A stretch of 48,006 nucleotides of DNA from Butyrivibrio sp. (GCF_017940685.1 NZ_JAGAYD010000178.1:1-48006), one strand, 5' to 3'; counted from the stretch's first letter, positions 30,687 to 40,201 are shown. Program-made: numbers and translations. The notes: generated by a model from the sequence alone, not told the origin.

Positions 30687-31145
30687 ATGGCTAACAATAC
30701 AGATACAGAAAACAGCAAGGTAAAAGGCCCCGGAAGACCCGCGGTAGAGGATGGCAGGACTGTGACCAAATGCTTCAGGCTGACAAAAGAAACCGCCCTA
30801 AAGCTTGATAAGCTCATGCAGTATTATGGAAAAAGAGAGGGGAAAGAAGCTCTTTCTATCGGAAAAACCTTGGAGATTCTGATAAATGATGACTATATAA
30901 GAGCCGTTATCAATAGCAGCCGAGATGAATTCATGGACGACCTTGAAGAAGCGAAAACCCAAATGGGAGGCGAAGTCCCAGATTCTGTAATCCTAACTCA
31001 GATGGGAAGCGCAGTCCCGGATTCTGTAGTCTTAAGGGAGAAGCCTAAAAAGAAAAAGAAAAAAACAACTCATGTAGATCCTTACGAGACTGGTTCTTAT
31101 GAAAGCTTTCCAAACAGTAACCTCTTTGAAAAGTACAATGACTGA
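30687..31145 (+). CDS. Putative ribbon-helix-helix DNA-binding protein with internal duplication
   Basis: 152 residues. GPGRPAVEDG resembles an AT-hook-like start; TKCFRLTKETALKLDKLMQ fits a ribbon-helix-helix strand plus helix. Near residues 91-116 a 13-residue unit is tandemly repeated (TQMGGEVPDSVIL, TQMGSAVPDSVVL), and it is followed by a polylysine run (KPKKKKKK). It may be a ParR-like adaptor, a relaxosome accessory protein or the regulator of the nearby dyads. It has its own promoter and terminator. Confidence 0.65.
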   Translation: MANNTDTENSKVKGPGRPAVEDGRTVTKCFRLTKETALKLDKLMQYYGKREGKEALSIGKTLEILINDDYIRAVINSSRDEFMDDLEEAKTQMGGEVPDSVILTQMGSAVPDSVVLREKPKKKKKKTTHVDPYETGSYESFPNSNLFEKYND

Positions 31146-31159
31146 TATGCGAAATTCGA

Positions 31160-31186
31160 GCGTCTGCGTAGTGCAGGCGCTTTTTT
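31160..31186 (+). terminator. Intrinsic terminator after the 30687 gene
   Basis: GCGTCTGC (31160-31167) pairs with GCAGGCGC (31173-31180), followed by six T. Confidence 0.88.
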
Positions 31187-31226
31187 GTGTATTGAAAAAA
31201 CAGCCGGAATGTAATATATTATACTT

Positions 31227-31247
31227 AAAATACGCCATGTGTGTATT
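31227..31247 (+). promoter_or_regulatory. Dyad operator candidate before topB
   Basis: AAAATACGCCATGTGTGTATTT contains TACGCC and GTGTATTT as inverted halves. It is close to the sequence at 41062-41078. A TATACT box lies just upstream (31220-31225). Confidence 0.45.
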
Positions 31248-31271
31248 TGCGTTAGTGAAAGGAGACCATCA

Positions 31272-33887
31272 GTGAAGCTTTTAATCACAGAAAAACCCTC
31301 AGTAGCGCAGCAGTTTGCCCAGGCACTTAAGGTGTTCGGGCGTAAGGATGGCTACTTAGAAAATAATGAATGGATAATTACATGGTGCGTAGGGCATCTT
31401 GTATCACTCTCATACCCTCAGGTATACAACGAGAAATATGCTAAATGGAATCTGGCCGATCTCCCATTTTTGCCATCAGAATATAAATACGAAGTGATCA
31501 AAAATGTAAAGGACCAGTATAAGGTCGTTGAATCACTCTTAAACCGCAAAGATGTTGATGTTATCTATAATGCAGGAGACTCAGGACGAGAAGGGGAATA
31601 TATTCAAAGACTTGTATTTACTCAAGCCGGTGTCGAGGGCAAAAAGAAGATCCTGAGAGTATGGATAGACTCGCAGACAGAAGATGAAATAAGAAGAGGC
31701 ATAAGAGAAGCAAAACCTGAAAGCGCATACGACAACCTCTCAAAAGCAGCTTATATGCGTGCCATAGAAGATTATTCTATGGGTATCAATTTCTGCCGTG
31801 CTCTTTCCTGTAAGTTTGGATATGAATTTAATCGGAAGATCAATTCGTCTAAATATGTTCCCATCACAGTGGGCCGCGTCATGACCTGCGTGCAGGGAAT
31901 GATAATAGACAGAGAAGAGGCTATAAAGAATTTCAAGCCCACGAATTTTTATAAGATTGATGCTCTATGCAGCGCAAATGGCGAGTCATTTACAGCACAC
32001 TGGAAGACAGATAAAAATGGAAAATACAAAGATAAGCTATATGATGAGAGCGGCTTTAAGTCTAAAGAAGATGCAGACGCTCTTATAGCCATGCTTAAAG
32101 AAGATCCAACCCTTACAATAAAGGCTGTTGATAATAAACCCGAGAAAAAGAACGCGCCACTTCTTTATAATCTTGCAGAGCTTCAGAACGAATGCTCAAA
32201 GAAATTCAAGATAAGTCCTGATAAGACTCTTGAAGTAGCTCAGGCTCTTTATGAAAAGAAGATGACTACTTACCCAAGAACAGATGCAAGAGTGTTATCC
32301 AGCGCAGTTGCCAAGGAGATCGACAAAAACCTTGAGGGGCTTATGGATTACGAGGCGATATCTGATTATGCAGAGGAAATCCTTGCAAATGACTGGCAGA
32401 TAGGGATAGAGAAGAAGCGTTATACAGATGATTCCAAGATAACAGATCACTATGCGATCATTCCAACAGGCCAGTTCGAAGATGGATTATCTGATCTCGA
32501 AAAGAATGTATACGAGCTTATCTGTAAGAGATTTTTGTCTATCTTTTATCCGGCTGCGGAATATGCAAAGTCATCAGTAGAGCTTTTGCACTCATCCGGG
32601 GAAATGTTTTACATAAATCAAAAAGTACTCACAGCCCCTGGATTCTTAAAGGTTCTTGGGAAAGAAGATGAAGAAAACGAGGAAGCTTCTCCTGTAATAG
32701 CAAAACTCAAGGCAGGAGAAAAGGTTTCATCAGAATATAAACTTAATGCCGGACAAACAAAACCGCCCAAGAGGTACACATCAGGTTCTATCATTCTTGC
32801 AATGGAAAACGCAGGACAGCTTATTGAAGATGAGGAATTAAGAGCCCAGATCAAAGGAAGCGGCATCGGTACGTCAGCTACAAGAGCAGAAGTTATTAAA
32901 AAGCTCGTCTCCTTAGGATATATAGCACTCGATAAGAAGACTCAGATACTTACTCCTACCGGAATAGGATATGAGGTCTATTACATAGTTAAGGATAATG
33001 TTCCTTCATTGTTATCGCCTAAAATGACAGCAAGTTGGGAAAAAGGTCTTTCAGCTATTGAAAATGGAGAGATCACACCCGACTCCTATAAAACAAAACT
33101 CTATAGTTTCGTCATTAAAACCGTAGACACCATAAAGAGCAAGTCTGCGGAAGAAAGACCTGAAACCCAGAGAACAGAAGCTGGAACATGTCCTGTATGT
33201 GGAGAGACCGTTTATGAGACTGAAAAAGCCTTTATATGCAGTAAATACTCAAAGAATGATAAGAAGGCATGTAAATTCGCATTTTCAAAGACAATAGCAG
33301 GAAGGGCATTCTCTGATGAAGAAATCCAGGTCCTGTTATCCGGCGGAAAGACAGATGTTCTTGAAGGCTTTACATCAAAAAGCGGTAAGCCTTTTACATC
33401 TGCCCTTGGTCTTGTTGATGGCCAGGTACAGTTCATCAGAGATACTGAGAGTACGTCACTTATCTGTCCTAAATGCGGAAAGCCCATGGTAAAGGATGAA
33501 TACACATATTCATGTTCATGTGGCAAGAAATTCTTCCACACATCCTATGGAAGGCTCATTACAGAGGATGAAATGTCAAGGCTCTTTACAGATATGGTCA
33601 TAGGACCTATAGATGGCTTTAAGGAGAAGGACACCGGAAACAACTTATCCGCATACCTTTTATATGACGGCAAGGATGTGATAACCGTAAAAGAGACCAT
33701 AAGCCAGAAGCACATCACAAGAGAAGATGCAATGGCACTTATTACAGAAGGACATACAGAGGAACTGCAAGGTTTTATTTCAAATAAAGGGACTTTATTT
33801 GCAGCAAAATTAAAACTTAACAAGGGAAAAGTAGAATTCGAGTTTGCCAACACCAAGAAAAAGGCAAAGAAGGGAGCTAAAAAGTGA
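31272..33887 (+). CDS. topB: DNA topoisomerase III (type IA)
   Basis: 871 residues from GTG 31272, with GAAAGGAG upstream. The TOPRIM domain begins KLLITEKPSVAQQF and continues with AGDSGREGEYI (the second Asp of DxD is Gly, as in many Firmicute conjugative-element TopB). The active-site Tyr is in KMTTYPRTDARVLS. The C-terminal third has two zinc-finger-like segments (CPVCGETVYE and CPKCGKPMVK) and repeated small domains around SGKPFTSALGL. It relaxes or decatenates single-stranded-region DNA; plasmid copies typically assist replication or conjugative transfer. The stop overlaps the next GTG. Confidence 0.93.
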   Translation: MKLLITEKPSVAQQFAQALKVFGRKDGYLENNEWIITWCVGHLVSLSYPQVYNEKYAKWNLADLPFLPSEYKYEVIKNVKDQYKVVESLLNRKDVDVIYNAGDSGREGEYIQRLVFTQAGVEGKKKILRVWIDSQTEDEIRRGIREAKPESAYDNLSKAAYMRAIEDYSMGINFCRALSCKFGYEFNRKINSSKYVPITVGRVMTCVQGMIIDREEAIKNFKPTNFYKIDALCSANGESFTAHWKTDKNGKYKDKLYDESGFKSKEDADALIAMLKEDPTLTIKAVDNKPEKKNAPLLYNLAELQNECSKKFKISPDKTLEVAQALYEKKMTTYPRTDARVLSSAVAKEIDKNLEGLMDYEAISDYAEEILANDWQIGIEKKRYTDDSKITDHYAIIPTGQFEDGLSDLEKNVYELICKRFLSIFYPAAEYAKSSVELLHSSGEMFYINQKVLTAPGFLKVLGKEDEENEEASPVIAKLKAGEKVSSEYKLNAGQTKPPKRYTSGSIILAMENAGQLIEDEELRAQIKGSGIGTSATRAEVIKKLVSLGYIALDKKTQILTPTGIGYEVYYIVKDNVPSLLSPKMTASWEKGLSAIENGEITPDSYKTKLYSFVIKTVDTIKSKSAEERPETQRTEAGTCPVCGETVYETEKAFICSKYSKNDKKACKFAFSKTIAGRAFSDEEIQVLLSGGKTDVLEGFTSKSGKPFTSALGLVDGQVQFIRDTESTSLICPKCGKPMVKDEYTYSCSCGKKFFHTSYGRLITEDEMSRLFTDMVIGPIDGFKEKDTGNNLSAYLLYDGKDVITVKETISQKHITREDAMALITEGHTEELQGFISNKGTLFAAKLKLNKGKVEFEFANTKKKAKKGAKK

Positions 33888-35155
33888 AACTAAAGAAAAT
33901 CAGATTCTCGAAAAAAGAATTATTTGTTGGGGCTGCAATACTGATCATTTTACTTATGCAGTTTCTTATCTACAATATACAGCTGTTGTCAGTCAAAGCA
34001 TTACAGACCGACCTCAAGGATGCTTTAAACCGAGAGATCACAACCAACATCATAAGTCAGGCACCTCTTGGAGAAAGCAATCTTGTAACTGACGCTAGTA
34101 CTGGGACAGTAGACAACAAAACAGATGATGAGAGAGCAGCGGAGCTTGCAGATACCGTTGCATCCTTGGTTATCAGTCAGATTTCTACTGAGTATAAGGA
34201 CGAACTCAAAGATCTTGTAGTGGATCAGCTCATGAGCGATATTAACGATATCGTAAGGCAGCATTATCAGGAGTATACCGACAAAGAAGCCAATGATATT
34301 GCTGCATCTGTTAAGGTTATAGTTCTTGAAGAGCTTCAGGACTATACAAAGAAGCTTGAGAGCGAAGTTTACGAAACAAAGAACCTTTATACGTCTGTTC
34401 AGAATACTCTTGCAAGTATCAAGGAAACTCAGAACAGTACTCAGGCCAAGATAGCTGAGATACAGAATACTTATAATAACGAGATTGCAAAACTAAAGCA
34501 GAAAGACAGTGACCTCCAGGCACAGATAAATACTTTGTCCGGGGCACAGACATCAAACAAAAATGAACTTAATTCATCGATTGAAAAAGCAACAACTTCT
34601 TTTAATGACGCGCTTAAGAAATTGCAGAATAATACTTTAAGCACGAATGAAGATATCTACGCAGAATTAGAAGCAGTCATGGAAGCATTAAACGAAGCAG
34701 ATGCAGCTCTTAAAGGACAGCTTTCCTCACTTGATTCGGGGATAGCAGCAAGCCTTCAGGCTGAAATAGATGCGAGAAAACAGGCCATAAGTGAAGCAAC
34801 CGCATCACTTCAGGCGTCAGATACCGCAGACAAGCAGTACCTTATAAGCCTCTTACAAACAACAAATAATACGCTTACATCAAAGCTTAATCAGACAAGC
34901 AGCAATCTGAACGAGAGGATTGATCAGACCGTTGCTGACCTTGCCGAGACAGCAAGCGAATTATCGGCTGAGGATGCTGCGAATAAGCAGGAGCTTTCCG
35001 ATAAGCTTGACAGACTCAATACGAACCTTGAAACACTCATTCAGGAACTTAGAGACACCAAGCTTGATAAATCAGCAGCTCCTTCTTATGAGACCAATAG
35101 CATAACAAATTCTGTTACAGTAACCATACCTGAAACATATCCTAATCAAAACTGA
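33884..35155 (+). CDS. Membrane-anchored coiled-coil protein
   Basis: 423 residues from GTG 33884, overlapping the topB stop. One transmembrane helix near the N-terminus (about 12-33, VGAAILIILLMQFLIYNI) then an extended coiled coil over some 330 residues with repeated SLDSGIAASLQAEIDARKQA-type heptads. The C-terminus (NSITNSVTVTIP) resembles that of the 36862 product, so the two are related. Likely an extracellular rod or adhesin-like stalk anchored in the membrane. Role in transfer or surface contact is inference. Confidence 0.8.
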   Translation: MKLKKIRFSKKELFVGAAILIILLMQFLIYNIQLLSVKALQTDLKDALNREITTNIISQAPLGESNLVTDASTGTVDNKTDDERAAELADTVASLVISQISTEYKDELKDLVVDQLMSDINDIVRQHYQEYTDKEANDIAASVKVIVLEELQDYTKKLESEVYETKNLYTSVQNTLASIKETQNSTQAKIAEIQNTYNNEIAKLKQKDSDLQAQINTLSGAQTSNKNELNSSIEKATTSFNDALKKLQNNTLSTNEDIYAELEAVMEALNEADAALKGQLSSLDSGIAASLQAEIDARKQAISEATASLQASDTADKQYLISLLQTTNNTLTSKLNQTSSNLNERIDQTVADLAETASELSAEDAANKQELSDKLDRLNTNLETLIQELRDTKLDKSAAPSYETNSITNSVTVTIPETYPNQN

Positions 35156-35168
35156 TTTTCTCAGATAC

Positions 35169-35205
35169 AAAACGCCTTTTGCATCATATATGCTTTGGGC
35201 GTTTT
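35169..35205 (+). terminator. Intrinsic terminator after 33884
   Basis: AAAACGCC (35169-35176) pairs with GGGCGTTTT (35197-35205) around an inner GCAT/ATGC stem, followed by a T-containing tail. Confidence 0.75.
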
Positions 35206-35254
35206 CTCTATGTCTACCACTTGAAAAATTGAGAGCTTTGCGGTATATTTATCC

Positions 35255-35293
35255 TATAATAAATACACCTTTAGGAAAATTGATGCAATACAT
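35255..35293 (+). promoter_or_regulatory. Promoter region with TACACC motif and inverted ATGTATTGCA
   Basis: TATAAT at 35255-35260 is followed by AAATACACCTTTAG (35261-35274), identical to 19392-19405, and by TGCAATACAT (35284-35293), the reverse complement of the core of the 16-mer at 26301 and 30622. No good -35 box is seen. Confidence 0.45.
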
Positions 35294-35305
35294 AAAAAGG
35301 AGACT

Positions 35306-36859
35306 ATGAAAAAGAATTCTATTAAAACAATGTGCCTTGTAATGAGCACTGCAATGATGCTCACAGCCTGTGGCAGCAAAAAGGCTGCATCGTATGAAGA
35401 AGGCGGCGAAGGCTATACAACGATATCAAGCATAGACGGGATTACCTTTGAAATTCCTCAAAACTTTTCAAATAAGGCCACCGCAGTAACAAGGATTGCC
35501 AACGATCAGGAATTTACAACAGATGGCATCTACTCCTACGCAAATGGAGAAGATGAGTATATGTTCTTCTGTATGGATGAGCTTGTCATTCTTGCAAATA
35601 AAGGCACAAGCTATAACTTCTCAGGAACAGAGACAAAAGAGAGCGCTCTTTCTTCCTCAAGTGTCATTGATTCAATGTGTTCCAAGCTTGGCAAGAAGTT
35701 CAGCTATACGGAATCTACAGAGGACGGCGTGTATAAGATAATCGGGGATGTTGCAGAAAATATCTCAATTACAACAGAGCTTTATGGTGACTATGTAGGC
35801 CGCCTTGCAGTAATAGAAGATGGTACAGAAGAATGGAGCGTGCTTGCAGGAGTAAAAGGAAGCAGCTTATCCGACATATCAAAAGAGCAGCTTGCGGTAA
35901 TCGATACAGTAGTCAGCTCAATGAAAGCAACTCACGGAGAAAGCGTTATACAGACCAATACCCCGGATTATGACGTAGTTATAAATGATCTTGAAACTAC
36001 CGAAGCAGCGGCCAATGAAAGAACCATCCCTGAGGCTGATACAATCAGCGAGCCCGTGGTGGAAACAGAAGAATCGGCTACTACAGAAGTTTCGAAATCC
36101 GACACAGAAACAGATGAAGTAATCCTCGATCTAGGCGAAGCTGAGGAAGCAGAAGAAACAACAGAGGTCACTGAAATAGTAGAAGCGGTAACAGAGGAAC
36201 CTTGGTCAGAGCCGGAAGAGACAGAAGAAACACCAGAAACCACAGAGCCTGTTATAGAAGAACCTTCCTCAGAAGAAGTGAAAGTTGTAGCTGTTTCCAC
36301 GGAAAGTGATGAAAAGGTACGCACGAACCAAAGAGAAAGAGATCTTACAGAAGAAAAGGTTTATAGTTCAGACATCTATTCTCTTTTAAAGACCGGTAAT
36401 TACGGTATCATGGTAAATTCTGATTCTGACGGTGAGATAAAGTACCCCGTGGTCCATTTAAAAGCCGTCTACACCGGAAATGATGCAGTTGAAATAGTAA
36501 AGAAGCAGGCTTCATCTACCACAAGGTATGACTATTTCGAAGCACCACTTGGTTATTCCTGGCAGGTTGCCGAATATGACATCATTTACACTGGAGCAGA
36601 TCCGGGACATGAAATAGACGTAAGAATGCTTGGTGTTGATGGAAACGTACTAAAGTATAGAGGTGTTCCTGCACCACAGAGAACATACTACGTTGATTAC
36701 GACATAGAAGATGATTCATCCAACGAGACTTTGAGAAATATAAAAGTATTTTACGCCGTACCAAACGGATGCAAAGAATATGTCCTTAAATTTGGAGACG
36801 GAGAAGTTGGCACAGAAACAGAACATTACTCGGCATATTTTCATGTAGGAGGAATTTAA
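35306..36859 (+). CDS. Lipoprotein with acidic Thr/Glu-rich linker
   Basis: 517 residues. The signal peptide ends in a clear lipobox (AMMLTACGSKK). An N-terminal folded domain of about 200 residues is followed by a long Glu/Thr/Pro-rich spacer (about 225-325, EPEETEETPETTEP) and a C-terminal strand-rich domain. The spacer suggests reach across the cell wall. AAGGAG precedes ATG. Surface protein of unknown partner. Confidence 0.85.
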   Translation: MKKNSIKTMCLVMSTAMMLTACGSKKAASYEEGGEGYTTISSIDGITFEIPQNFSNKATAVTRIANDQEFTTDGIYSYANGEDEYMFFCMDELVILANKGTSYNFSGTETKESALSSSSVIDSMCSKLGKKFSYTESTEDGVYKIIGDVAENISITTELYGDYVGRLAVIEDGTEEWSVLAGVKGSSLSDISKEQLAVIDTVVSSMKATHGESVIQTNTPDYDVVINDLETTEAAANERTIPEADTISEPVVETEESATTEVSKSDTETDEVILDLGEAEEAEETTEVTEIVEAVTEEPWSEPEETEETPETTEPVIEEPSSEEVKVVAVSTESDEKVRTNQRERDLTEEKVYSSDIYSLLKTGNYGIMVNSDSDGEIKYPVVHLKAVYTGNDAVEIVKKQASSTTRYDYFEAPLGYSWQVAEYDIIYTGADPGHEIDVRMLGVDGNVLKYRGVPAPQRTYYVDYDIEDDSSNETLRNIKVFYAVPNGCKEYVLKFGDGEVGTETEHYSAYFHVGGI

Positions 36860-36861
36860 AG

Positions 36862-37764
36862 ATGGCTACAAACACAGCAAGAGCAAGGAAAAATAAGAAA
36901 CTCATTGTAACGCTCTCAAGCGTTGGAGCAGCATTTGCAATAGTGCTCATTGTATTTCTGTTTATGAACACTTATTACAGAGACAATTATGCAACGAAGA
37001 AGTACGTTCTTGATGCACTTTCCGGTTCAGAGTTAAATGTATCAGAAGCTGAAATGGGCAGGATTGCAGCACAGATAAGCAAGGACCTTAATGACTCCAT
37101 AGCCACTATGGACGTAGAAAACCTGACAGACGAGCAGCTTAAGAGCCTTATGGATCAGGTTAAGACATATCTTGAGTCAGAATTTACAACAGTTGCATCC
37201 GAAACGATAAGTCAGCTTGCAAACGATATCGTAAAAGCGCAACTCAGTGAGACTTTAAAAGATAACAACACGCTTATTGAAAAGTATCAGGCACAGATAG
37301 ACGCCCTGAACAAACAGACCCTTGAGCTTCAGAAGATGCTTGAGACCATAAACAACTATTCCTATTCAGATATCTATGATGTAGTCAAGAAATATGGCAT
37401 GTCAGAGGATGATGTAAAACAGTTCCTTTCAGCTTATGAAACATCAAACAGTGCAAAACTTAAGGAGCTGTCAGATAAACTTGGAGTATCAGTAGAACAG
37501 CTCACAGCTCTCATTTCATCCAATTCAAGCAGTGATGATTCCAAGATAAAAGAGCTTGCAAATAAGCTTGGCGTAAAAGAGACAGAGCTCAAAAACCTCA
37601 TCTCCAACTACAATACCTCTCTTACTAATAAGATAGATTCCTTACAGGCTTACACAATAAACAGTATGGGAGAGTTAAGTGATACACTTCCATCTTATTC
37701 GATAACAACCAATTCAGATGGTAAGACAACAGTAACAATGACAATTCCTAGTGGACACAAGTAA
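36862..37764 (+). CDS. Membrane-anchored coiled-coil protein, paralogue of 33884
   Basis: 300 residues. Basic N-terminus, one transmembrane helix (about 14-36, SVGAAFAIVLIVFLFMNTY), then coiled coil, with an internally repeated segment (KLGVSVEQLTALISSNS and KLGVKETELKNLISNYN). The C-terminus SITTNSDGKTTVTMTIP resembles that of the 33884 product. GGAGG precedes ATG and the gene starts 2 nt after the lipoprotein stop. Probably part of the same envelope complex; function unknown. Confidence 0.8.
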   Translation: MATNTARARKNKKLIVTLSSVGAAFAIVLIVFLFMNTYYRDNYATKKYVLDALSGSELNVSEAEMGRIAAQISKDLNDSIATMDVENLTDEQLKSLMDQVKTYLESEFTTVASETISQLANDIVKAQLSETLKDNNTLIEKYQAQIDALNKQTLELQKMLETINNYSYSDIYDVVKKYGMSEDDVKQFLSAYETSNSAKLKELSDKLGVSVEQLTALISSNSSSDDSKIKELANKLGVKETELKNLISNYNTSLTNKIDSLQAYTINSMGELSDTLPSYSITTNSDGKTTVTMTIPSGHK

Positions 37765-37788
37765 TTATGGGATTGGAGGTTTATAGAT

Positions 37789-39102
37789 ATGGGTATCAGT
37801 TTTAAAAGCATTGCAAAGGAAATTTCCCTTTTTGCAGCAACACTTCTTGTTATGTTCTTTATTGTAGGAGCATTTAACAGGGCAACACCGGTATTTGCAG
37901 ACACAACAGAATATGACATCAATGTATATGCACAGGTAAATGACTCTGCCGCTTCAAGCCCTACAACACTTGAAGGCAAAACAGAAGGCGTATACGTTGA
38001 ACTGAGACAGGACTTGCAGATAACGTCAAATGACAACAAGACCTATCTTTTAAAAGGATGGGAGGATCTGACAAGTGGGGCTACAGACGGACTTCCAAAA
38101 TATACATACAGAGATGTAAATATTTCTGAGGGTAAGGCGATCCTGGGATTTTATATGCCCGCAAGAGATGTGAACATTAAGGCTGTATATGAAGAAGCTA
38201 CTGCCTACGGAAATAATACATCCAATAACCTAAGGCGCAGTAATGATGATGAAAGCCTTACCGGTTCGCTCTGGCAGGTAAGCAACATTTATATGCCGGT
38301 AGAGGGAATCACATTAAGCACTCTTACATCAGATATCAGCTCCTACATAAAAGATGGAGTAGGTGTCAGCATCGTTTACTCGGCTAATCCATTCTTAAGT
38401 GGTGGTTCAACCTACAATAAGACTATCACATTTGATGCCGGAAGCGCAGGGACAGAAACTGTTACAAAGAGAGCAGGAGACCTTGTGGTATATGCTATTC
38501 CTTATGCTAAAAGCGGTCACTATATTGACGATAGCAGCATTACGATAGCAAAAGAGAGCGGTTCTTTCACATTTATAGACAATGCAGCTTCTTACACAGG
38601 AGAAAATACATTCTTCCTGACAAGATATGCTATTGATTCTGAACAGAACAGATATGTCCTTTTGATATTCACAATGCCCGATGACAACGTGACCATTACT
38701 GCAAGCTATCCTACAGCCATTCCTGTAGCGCAGGCTGTGACTCAGGTTGAAGAGCCATCTGAGCTTAGTGCAACGATCAACTCTAAAGGCGAACTCCTTG
38801 TCAATTTCGAGGATGGAAGAGCATCTGTGATCATAGACACGGATGATATTCAAAACAACCGCACAGACATCCTTGAATTGCAAGAACAGCTTGGCAGTTC
38901 CGAAAGGATATACACATACCAGGTTGGAAGCCATATATACTTTGTCACAGGAAGCCACACTAACATAAGCTTATGTGGCACTGACGATGAAAAACTTGCC
39001 ATAATACAGGCTGAAAAAGCCGGAGAGTCTTTCCTTACATATAAAGGCAGCACGATAACCCTTGTTACAGGGGGCAATAAGACATGGCAGCAAGTTTACT
39101 AA
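37789..39102 (+). CDS. Secreted repeat protein
   Basis: 437 residues. Signal peptide with hydrophobic core (FAATLLVMFFIVGAF) and likely cleavage after VFA. Two copies of a beta-repeat ending in the form GFYMPARDVNIKAVY and FTMPDDNVTITASY, as in InlB-type B-repeats of surface proteins, and a C-terminal part with a second strand-rich domain. No LPXTG anchor is seen. GGAGG precedes ATG. Last gene of the envelope group, followed by a terminator-like stem. Confidence 0.82.
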   Translation: MGISFKSIAKEISLFAATLLVMFFIVGAFNRATPVFADTTEYDINVYAQVNDSAASSPTTLEGKTEGVYVELRQDLQITSNDNKTYLLKGWEDLTSGATDGLPKYTYRDVNISEGKAILGFYMPARDVNIKAVYEEATAYGNNTSNNLRRSNDDESLTGSLWQVSNIYMPVEGITLSTLTSDISSYIKDGVGVSIVYSANPFLSGGSTYNKTITFDAGSAGTETVTKRAGDLVVYAIPYAKSGHYIDDSSITIAKESGSFTFIDNAASYTGENTFFLTRYAIDSEQNRYVLLIFTMPDDNVTITASYPTAIPVAQAVTQVEEPSELSATINSKGELLVNFEDGRASVIIDTDDIQNNRTDILELQEQLGSSERIYTYQVGSHIYFVTGSHTNISLCGTDDEKLAIIQAEKAGESFLTYKGSTITLVTGGNKTWQQVY

Positions 39103-39137
39103 ATGCTTGCTCATACATATAAGTCTTCCTACATCTA

Positions 39138-39170
39138 AAGAAGGACTGTCCATAGCGGATAGCCCTTCTT
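39138..39170 (+). terminator. Terminator-like stem after the secreted repeat protein
   Basis: AAGAAGGaCTgTCC (39138-39151) pairs with GGAtAGcCCTTCTT (39157-39170). The T-run is poor, so function is uncertain. Confidence 0.5.
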
Positions 39171-39204
39171 GCATTATCTATTATTCTTTGGGTAATCAAA
39201 GTTG

Positions 39205-39253
39205 TTGAGGGTCTACCTTCGTGAGGGTCGTGATTGAGGGGCTTAATTGAGGG
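39205..39253 (+). repeat. Left array of TTGAGGG-type repeats
   Basis: GAGGG occurs four times: TTGAGGG at 39205, 39234 and 39247, and GTGAGGG at 39221. Last steps are 13 nt. The array lies between the secreted repeat protein and the XRE-like gene and is mirrored on the other side. Confidence 0.6.
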
Positions 39254-39331
39254 GCTGTCACTATATTAAATTGAAGTACATTGATCTCTTTCCGTTTTTC
39301 ACTACAGAAAATTAACGCAAAACAATTTGCA

Positions 39332-39361
39332 TTGCCCTGCATAAACAAAATACGATATTAT
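39332..39361 (+). promoter_or_regulatory. Probable promoter of the XRE-like gene
   Basis: TTGCCC (39332-39337), 18 bp, TATTAT (39356-39361), about 30 nt before ATG 39393. It is downstream of the left TTGAGGG array. Confidence 0.5.
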
Positions 39362-39392
39362 ATCCGTATACCTGTTCAATAAGGAGAATCGT

Positions 39393-40190
39393 ATGGCAAA
39401 ACAAAAAACATGTTCACTTGAGGAGCAGCGATATAAGAAATATCAAAGGCATCTACAAAATGAAATAGTGCAGTTAGTTGTGCCTTTGGATTTAGAAAAA
39501 GGTCTGTTCAGATTTTTTGAGGACACTTCTGACGATTATATGATAGATGCTAAATATCGGGGCGATGATTCATATAGGGAATGCCTAGAAAGTTACGCAG
39601 AACCGCTGAAGTCAGGAATATATGGCGTAAGGATTGTTTCATTGCATCGGCATGATACAGGTTATATTGTTTTAGGTGGTATATTGTCTAACAAAAGTGA
39701 ACTACAGGATGCAGGTTCAGAGTGGTGTAAATATTATTTTGAAAAGGCTAGGAAGACAAGAGACGAGCGTGAGAGAAATATATATTTAGAGCAAGAACTA
39801 TATTATAGAAACTTATTAGAGGTTAAACTTCCTGATGTTCAAATCATCTCTCGTTCAGTGAAGAAAGAATATACTTGTGAACCCAATGAGAGCCGACTTG
39901 TAGGCGCTAGAATTAAAGGCATAAGAATGTTGCAACATTGCCCTAAATCAGAACTAGCGCTTAAAATAGGAGAATCCGAAGACGATGTAGATAACGTGGA
40001 AAATGGTCTTGTAGAGCTTACTATTGAAAAATTATTTAGATATGCGACTGCACTTCATGTTAAACCGGAAGAGCTTATCACCGGACGAATAATAGATTTA
40101 ATGTCGCTGAAAGAGCAAAGTGTTATTGATGCGTACAGAAAGCTTACTAGCGAGCAGAAAATGCTGGTGGATAAAATGTTGGAAGTATAA
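39393..40190 (+). CDS. Regulator-like protein with C-terminal XRE-type helix-turn-helix
   Basis: 265 residues. The first 165 residues are charged and unrecognised; residues about 170-235 resemble a Cro/C1 helix-turn-helix domain (IKGIRMLQHCPKSELALKIG, then ENGLVELTIEKLFRYATAL). Codon use is visibly more AT-rich than in neighbouring genes, and the gene is framed by inverted arrays of TTGAGGG, which suggests a recently acquired islet. AAGGAG precedes ATG. It may bind the flanking arrays; not shown. Confidence 0.7.
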   Translation: MAKQKTCSLEEQRYKKYQRHLQNEIVQLVVPLDLEKGLFRFFEDTSDDYMIDAKYRGDDSYRECLESYAEPLKSGIYGVRIVSLHRHDTGYIVLGGILSNKSELQDAGSEWCKYYFEKARKTRDERERNIYLEQELYYRNLLEVKLPDVQIISRSVKKEYTCEPNESRLVGARIKGIRMLQHCPKSELALKIGESEDDVDNVENGLVELTIEKLFRYATALHVKPEELITGRIIDLMSLKEQSVIDAYRKLTSEQKMLVDKMLEV

Positions 40191-40201
40191 TTTAACGAGA
40201 A

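Noticed and set aside
31572-31610. TopB TOPRIM motif AGDSGREGE as a damaged active site
   Set aside because: From family knowledge, DxG in place of DxD is common in TopB proteins of Firmicute conjugative elements, so it is not a sign of inactivity.
35968-36324. 118-codon Ser/Thr/Val-rich frame on the - strand
   Set aside because: It is the antisense shadow of the Glu/Thr-rich linker of the lipoprotein gene.
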